From DASWHX01 sp036397995 (GTDB taxonomy: Bacteria > Bacteroidota > Bacteroidia > Cytophagales > Cyclobacteriaceae), in contig DASWHX010000109.1 in the NCBI GenBank assembly GCA_036397995.1, positions 1-15,491 of the forward strand: 15,491 bases of DNA, given 5' to 3'. Each line of letters opens with the position of its first letter. Position 1 is the stretch's first letter. Both the position numbers and the translations under genes were made by a program. The notes under the pieces are model-generated. The model saw only the letters and a program-made list of their open reading frames with translations, did not search any database and was not told the origin of the DNA. This document shows, piece after piece, positions 12,585-15,491 of this stretch.

Positions 12585-15491
12585 TTGTATCTGAATTGCC
12601 ATTCCTGGTTTAGTTTCAAATATGGAACTCTTTCTCCGGAAGATTTGTTCGAAGAAGCTCAGCGCTGCGGAATAAAAAAACTTGCCCTCACAGATATCAA
12701 TAATACTTGCGGATACATTGAGATGTTACGTATTTGTAATGAGAAAAGAAAAATTTATAATCTGGAAATTATACCTGGCATCGAATTCAGAAGAGATAAT
12801 CAACTCATTTATATAGCCATTCCTTATGATAATGCCGGGTTTGAAGAAATAAACCGCTTTCTTTCCTATCATAATAATACAGAAAAGCCCCTGCCCCATC
12901 ATGCACCGGAGTTCAGCAACGCGTTTATTATTTTCCCCTGGAAAAATGCACCGGAATTTTTAAGAGAAAATGAATTCATTGGCATTCAGCCTCATGAAAT
13001 TAATAAAATGGTTAGCTCTTCTTTGGAAAAAATGCTTCATAAGCTGGTGGCCTTGTATCCCGTTACCGTTAAAAATAAAGCCGGTTATAACACGCACCGG
13101 CTGCTAAGGGCAGTCGATCAGAATGTGGTCTTAAGCAAACTATCCCCGGAATTGCAGGGAAGACCAGACGAAATCATGATCAATGAGTCAGAACTGCTGC
13201 TTCGTTATGCCAGGTATCCGGAACTGGTGCGGCGCAGCAGCGAAATTCTGAATCAATGTTCTTTCTCGCTTGAATTTTATACAGATAAAAACAAAAAGAC
13301 TTTTACTGAAAGTAAAGAGTCAGACCGTTCTTTACTTGAGTCCCTTGCTTTGGAAGGGTTATCAAAAAGGTATAATAGTGGATTTAAGCCAAAAGCCAGG
13401 CTTTATCATGAGCTGGAGATTATCTCTCGACGCAGTTTTGAATCGTATTTTCTGATTGCGCACGACATCATCAGCTTTGCAAAGCACAAAAATTTTGCTT
13501 TTGTAGGGCGAGGCAGCGGAGCTAACAGCATTACCGCCTATTGTCTGGGCCTGACCCAGGTCGATCCTTTGGAACTGGATCTCTATTTTGAACGATTTCT
13601 GAATCCTGAGCGTAGTTCACCCCCTGATTTTGATATTGATTTTTCCTGGAAAGACCGTGATGAAGTAACAACCTACATCTTTAATCGCTATCATAAGGAT
13701 CACACCGCATTGCTTGGTACACACACTACATTTAAAGACCGTTCTATAATCCGTGAATTGGGAAAAGTTTTTGGCTTACCCAAACCGGAGATAGACAATT
13801 TGGTCACTTACCCCGACACCTACCGGCACAAAGACAACATCACAGAAATGATTTTTAAATATGGAGAAAGAATGCTCTCCATTCCCAACAATCTTTCCAT
13901 TCATGCAGGCGGTGTTCTCATCACAGAAAAACCGATTTACGCTTATACTGCCACCGACTTGCCACCCAAAGGGTATCCTACCAGTCATTTCGAAATGCAC
14001 AATGCAGAAGATATCGGCATATACAAACTTGATATTCTCAGTCAGCGTGGTTTGGGTCACATCAAGGATACTATAGCTACTGTAAAATCCAACCAAGGCA
14101 TTGATATTGATATCAACCGGTTTCAGGATTTCAAGAAAGACGCTGACATTAAAAAACTGTTAAGCAAGGGGCATACTATGGGTTGTTTCTACGTAGAATC
14201 TCCTGCCATGCGGCAGCTGCTGGGGAAACTGGAGTGTCAGGATTACATAACCCTTGTTGCGGCCAGTTCCATCATACGACCCGGTGTTGCCCGTTCCGGA
14301 ATGATGCGGGCGTATATTTACCGCCATCATCATCCAAATGATTATCAGTCAATACATCCGAAAATGGATGAGCTGATGAAAGAAACTTATGGAGTGATGG
14401 TATACCAGGAGGATGTGATAAAAGTAGCGCATCATTTCGGCGGGTTAACCCTTTCCGAAGCTGATATTTTACGGCGGGGAATGTCAGGTAAATTCCGATC
14501 CAGAGAAGAATTTAAACGTGTGGAAGTAAAGTTTTTCAGCAATTGCAAAGAGCGCGGCTATGCAGATGAGGTCACCGCGAGAGTATGGTACGAGATTGAA
14601 AGTTTTTCGGGGTATTCATTTTCCAAAGGGCATTCGGCAAGCTATGCGGTAGAGAGTTATCAGAGTTTATTTTTGAAAGCTCACTACCCCCTCGAATTTA
14701 TGGTTGGCGTGATTAATAATTTTGGGGGGTTTTACAGAACTGAATTTTATTTTCATGAAGCCCGTATGAACGGTGCCACCATCGAAGCACCCTGTGTAAA
14801 TAACAGTTGTTACCTTACTTCCATCACAGGTACTTGTATTTGGATGGGATTTATCCATTTGAAGAGTCTGGAAATTAAGGTTGCCGGACAGATTGAAGAG
14901 GAAAGAAACAAAAAGGGGAAATTCCGAAGCCTTGATAATTTTATTCGTCGCATTCCTATTGGTCTTGAACAAGTGTCCATCCTGATCCGGATAGGAGCAT
15001 TTCGCTTTACCGGAAAAACCAAGCGTGAACTACTTTGGGAAGCGCATTTATATTTTGGCAAAGTAAACAAAAATGAATTTGCCGAAGCCAGTAATGAGTT
15101 ATTTGAAACAGAGCCTATGCAATACAAACTTCCACAACTGGAGCCTGCTCCATTCGAAGATGCGTTTGATGAGCTTGAGTTATTGGGCTTTCCGCTTTAC
15201 CACCCTTTTGATCTACTTGAAAGTAAACCACGTGCAGAAGCCAAAGCTGAAGATCTAAAGAAAAAAACAAATCAGAAGTTGGAAATAATCGGCTATCTGA
15301 TCACAATTAAGTATACATCAACCAAAAATAACCTTCCCATGCAGTTTGGGACTTTCTATGATGAAGATGGAGAGGTTTTCGATACTACTCATTTTCCCGG
15401 ATCGGCGAGGAAATTCCCTTTCCGCGGAAAAGGATTTTACAGAATCAAAGGAAAAGTGGTTGAAGATTTCGGTTATCCAATGATTGAAGTC
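12585..15491 (+). CDS. dnaE2: Short DNA polymerase III alpha subunit, DnaE2-like (3' end cut by window)
   Basis: A C-family polymerase, 969 codons open to the window edge and probably close to its natural end. It opens with YLNCHSWFSFKYGTLSPEDL and LALTDINN, a PHP-type domain in which the usual HxH is NCH, so metal ligands look degraded. FVGRGSGANS follows. The catalytic aspartates are D348/D350 of PDFDIDF and D483 of YKLDILSQRGL. Then come YGVMVYQEDVI, SFSKGHSASYAVESY, an HhH region (FRSLDNFIRRIP) and an OB-fold-like end (LEIIGYLITIKYTSTKNN). NNFGGFYRTEFYFHEARMNG resembles error-prone DnaE2/ImuC rather than the replicative subunit. TTG at 12585 is the only usable start: the frame meets a stop at 12570-12572, inside the repeat, and MYLNCHS is family-like. 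There is no ribosome binding site. Pairing with dinB under a LexA-like repressor indicates damage-induced mutagenic synthesis. Confidence 0.88.
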   Translation, partial: MYLNCHSWFSFKYGTLSPEDLFEEAQRCGIKKLALTDINNTCGYIEMLRICNEKRKIYNLEIIPGIEFRRDNQLIYIAIPYDNAGFEEINRFLSYHNNTEKPLPHHAPEFSNAFIIFPWKNAPEFLRENEFIGIQPHEINKMVSSSLEKMLHKLVALYPVTVKNKAGYNTHRLLRAVDQNVVLSKLSPELQGRPDEIMINESELLLRYARYPELVRRSSEILNQCSFSLEFYTDKNKKTFTESKESDRSLLESLALEGLSKRYNSGFKPKARLYHELEIISRRSFESYFLIAHDIISFAKHKNFAFVGRGSGANSITAYCLGLTQVDPLELDLYFERFLNPERSSPPDFDIDFSWKDRDEVTTYIFNRYHKDHTALLGTHTTFKDRSIIRELGKVFGLPKPEIDNLVTYPDTYRHKDNITEMIFKYGERMLSIPNNLSIHAGGVLITEKPIYAYTATDLPPKGYPTSHFEMHNAEDIGIYKLDILSQRGLGHIKDTIATVKSNQGIDIDINRFQDFKKDADIKKLLSKGHTMGCFYVESPAMRQLLGKLECQDYITLVAASSIIRPGVARSGMMRAYIYRHHHPNDYQSIHPKMDELMKETYGVMVYQEDVIKVAHHFGGLTLSEADILRRGMSGKFRSREEFKRVEVKFFSNCKERGYADEVTARVWYEIESFSGYSFSKGHSASYAVESYQSLFLKAHYPLEFMVGVINNFGGFYRTEFYFHEARMNGATIEAPCVNNSCYLTSITGTCIWMGFIHLKSLEIKVAGQIEEERNKKGKFRSLDNFIRRIPIGLEQVSILIRIGAFRFTGKTKRELLWEAHLYFGKVNKNEFAEASNELFETEPMQYKLPQLEPAPFEDAFDELELLGFPLYHPFDLLESKPRAEAKAEDLKKKTNQKLEIIGYLITIKYTSTKNNLPMQFGTFYDEDGEVFDTTHFPGSARKFPFRGKGFYRIKGKVVEDFGYPMIEV

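Noticed and set aside
12459..12590. Repeat as part of the dnaE coding region (N-terminal repeat peptide)
   Set aside because: The dnaE frame has TAA at 12570-12572 and further stops upstream, so at most four extra codons without a start could be added.
12585..15491. Frameshift or pseudogene in dnaE
   Set aside because: Reading from the TTG to the window edge gives one uninterrupted frame with motifs in order, so the gene is intact as far as visible.

Overview
The window looks like a chromosomal piece of a Bacteroidota genome, probably Cytophagales-like; the genus cannot be named from this. The clues are a Porin_10-type beta-barrel gene, an LpxK gene (lipid A, so Gram-negative), an AT-rich sequence, several -7 boxes of the Bacteroidota form TAnnTTTG, and near-absence of strong Shine-Dalgarno sites. 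At least four genes appear to start with TTG and one with GTG.

Left part (1-4778): a 3'-truncated porin gene follows lpxK on the minus strand. Six bases from the lpxK start, in the opposite direction, a two-gene unit begins: a Nif3-like metal protein and a coiled-coil/zinc-ribbon protein of the CdsZ/DUF164 type. A histidine phosphatase gene converges on it.

Middle (4825-10082): a compact plus-strand menaquinone operon, menI-like thioesterase - menF - menD - menB - menE. It covers chorismate to DHNA except the MenH and MenC steps. menA, menC and menH are not in the window. The histidine phosphatase and the men operon diverge from a 46-bp gap in which two good -7 boxes face each other.

Right part (10063-15491): a divergent SOS-like mutagenesis module. 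On the minus strand lie an unrecognised 108-aa gene and then an XRE-HTH/S24 autoprotease with LexA-like Ala-Gly, Ser and Lys positions. On the plus strand lie an apparently active Y-family polymerase (dinB) and a short DnaE2-like polymerase III alpha subunit that runs off the window. The 53-bp gap and its edges hold three exact copies of ATTAGTAT (one inverted) plus a fourth near copy. These are good operator candidates, placed to let the autoprotease control both arms. Between dinB and dnaE lie exactly 18 tandem copies of the 7-mer AAGTYGT, ending directly at the TTG start of dnaE. This module, its operator and the repeat are the most interesting parts of the window. No tRNA, rRNA, CRISPR array, insertion sequence or phage gene was seen, and no stretch over 300 bp lacks a gene.
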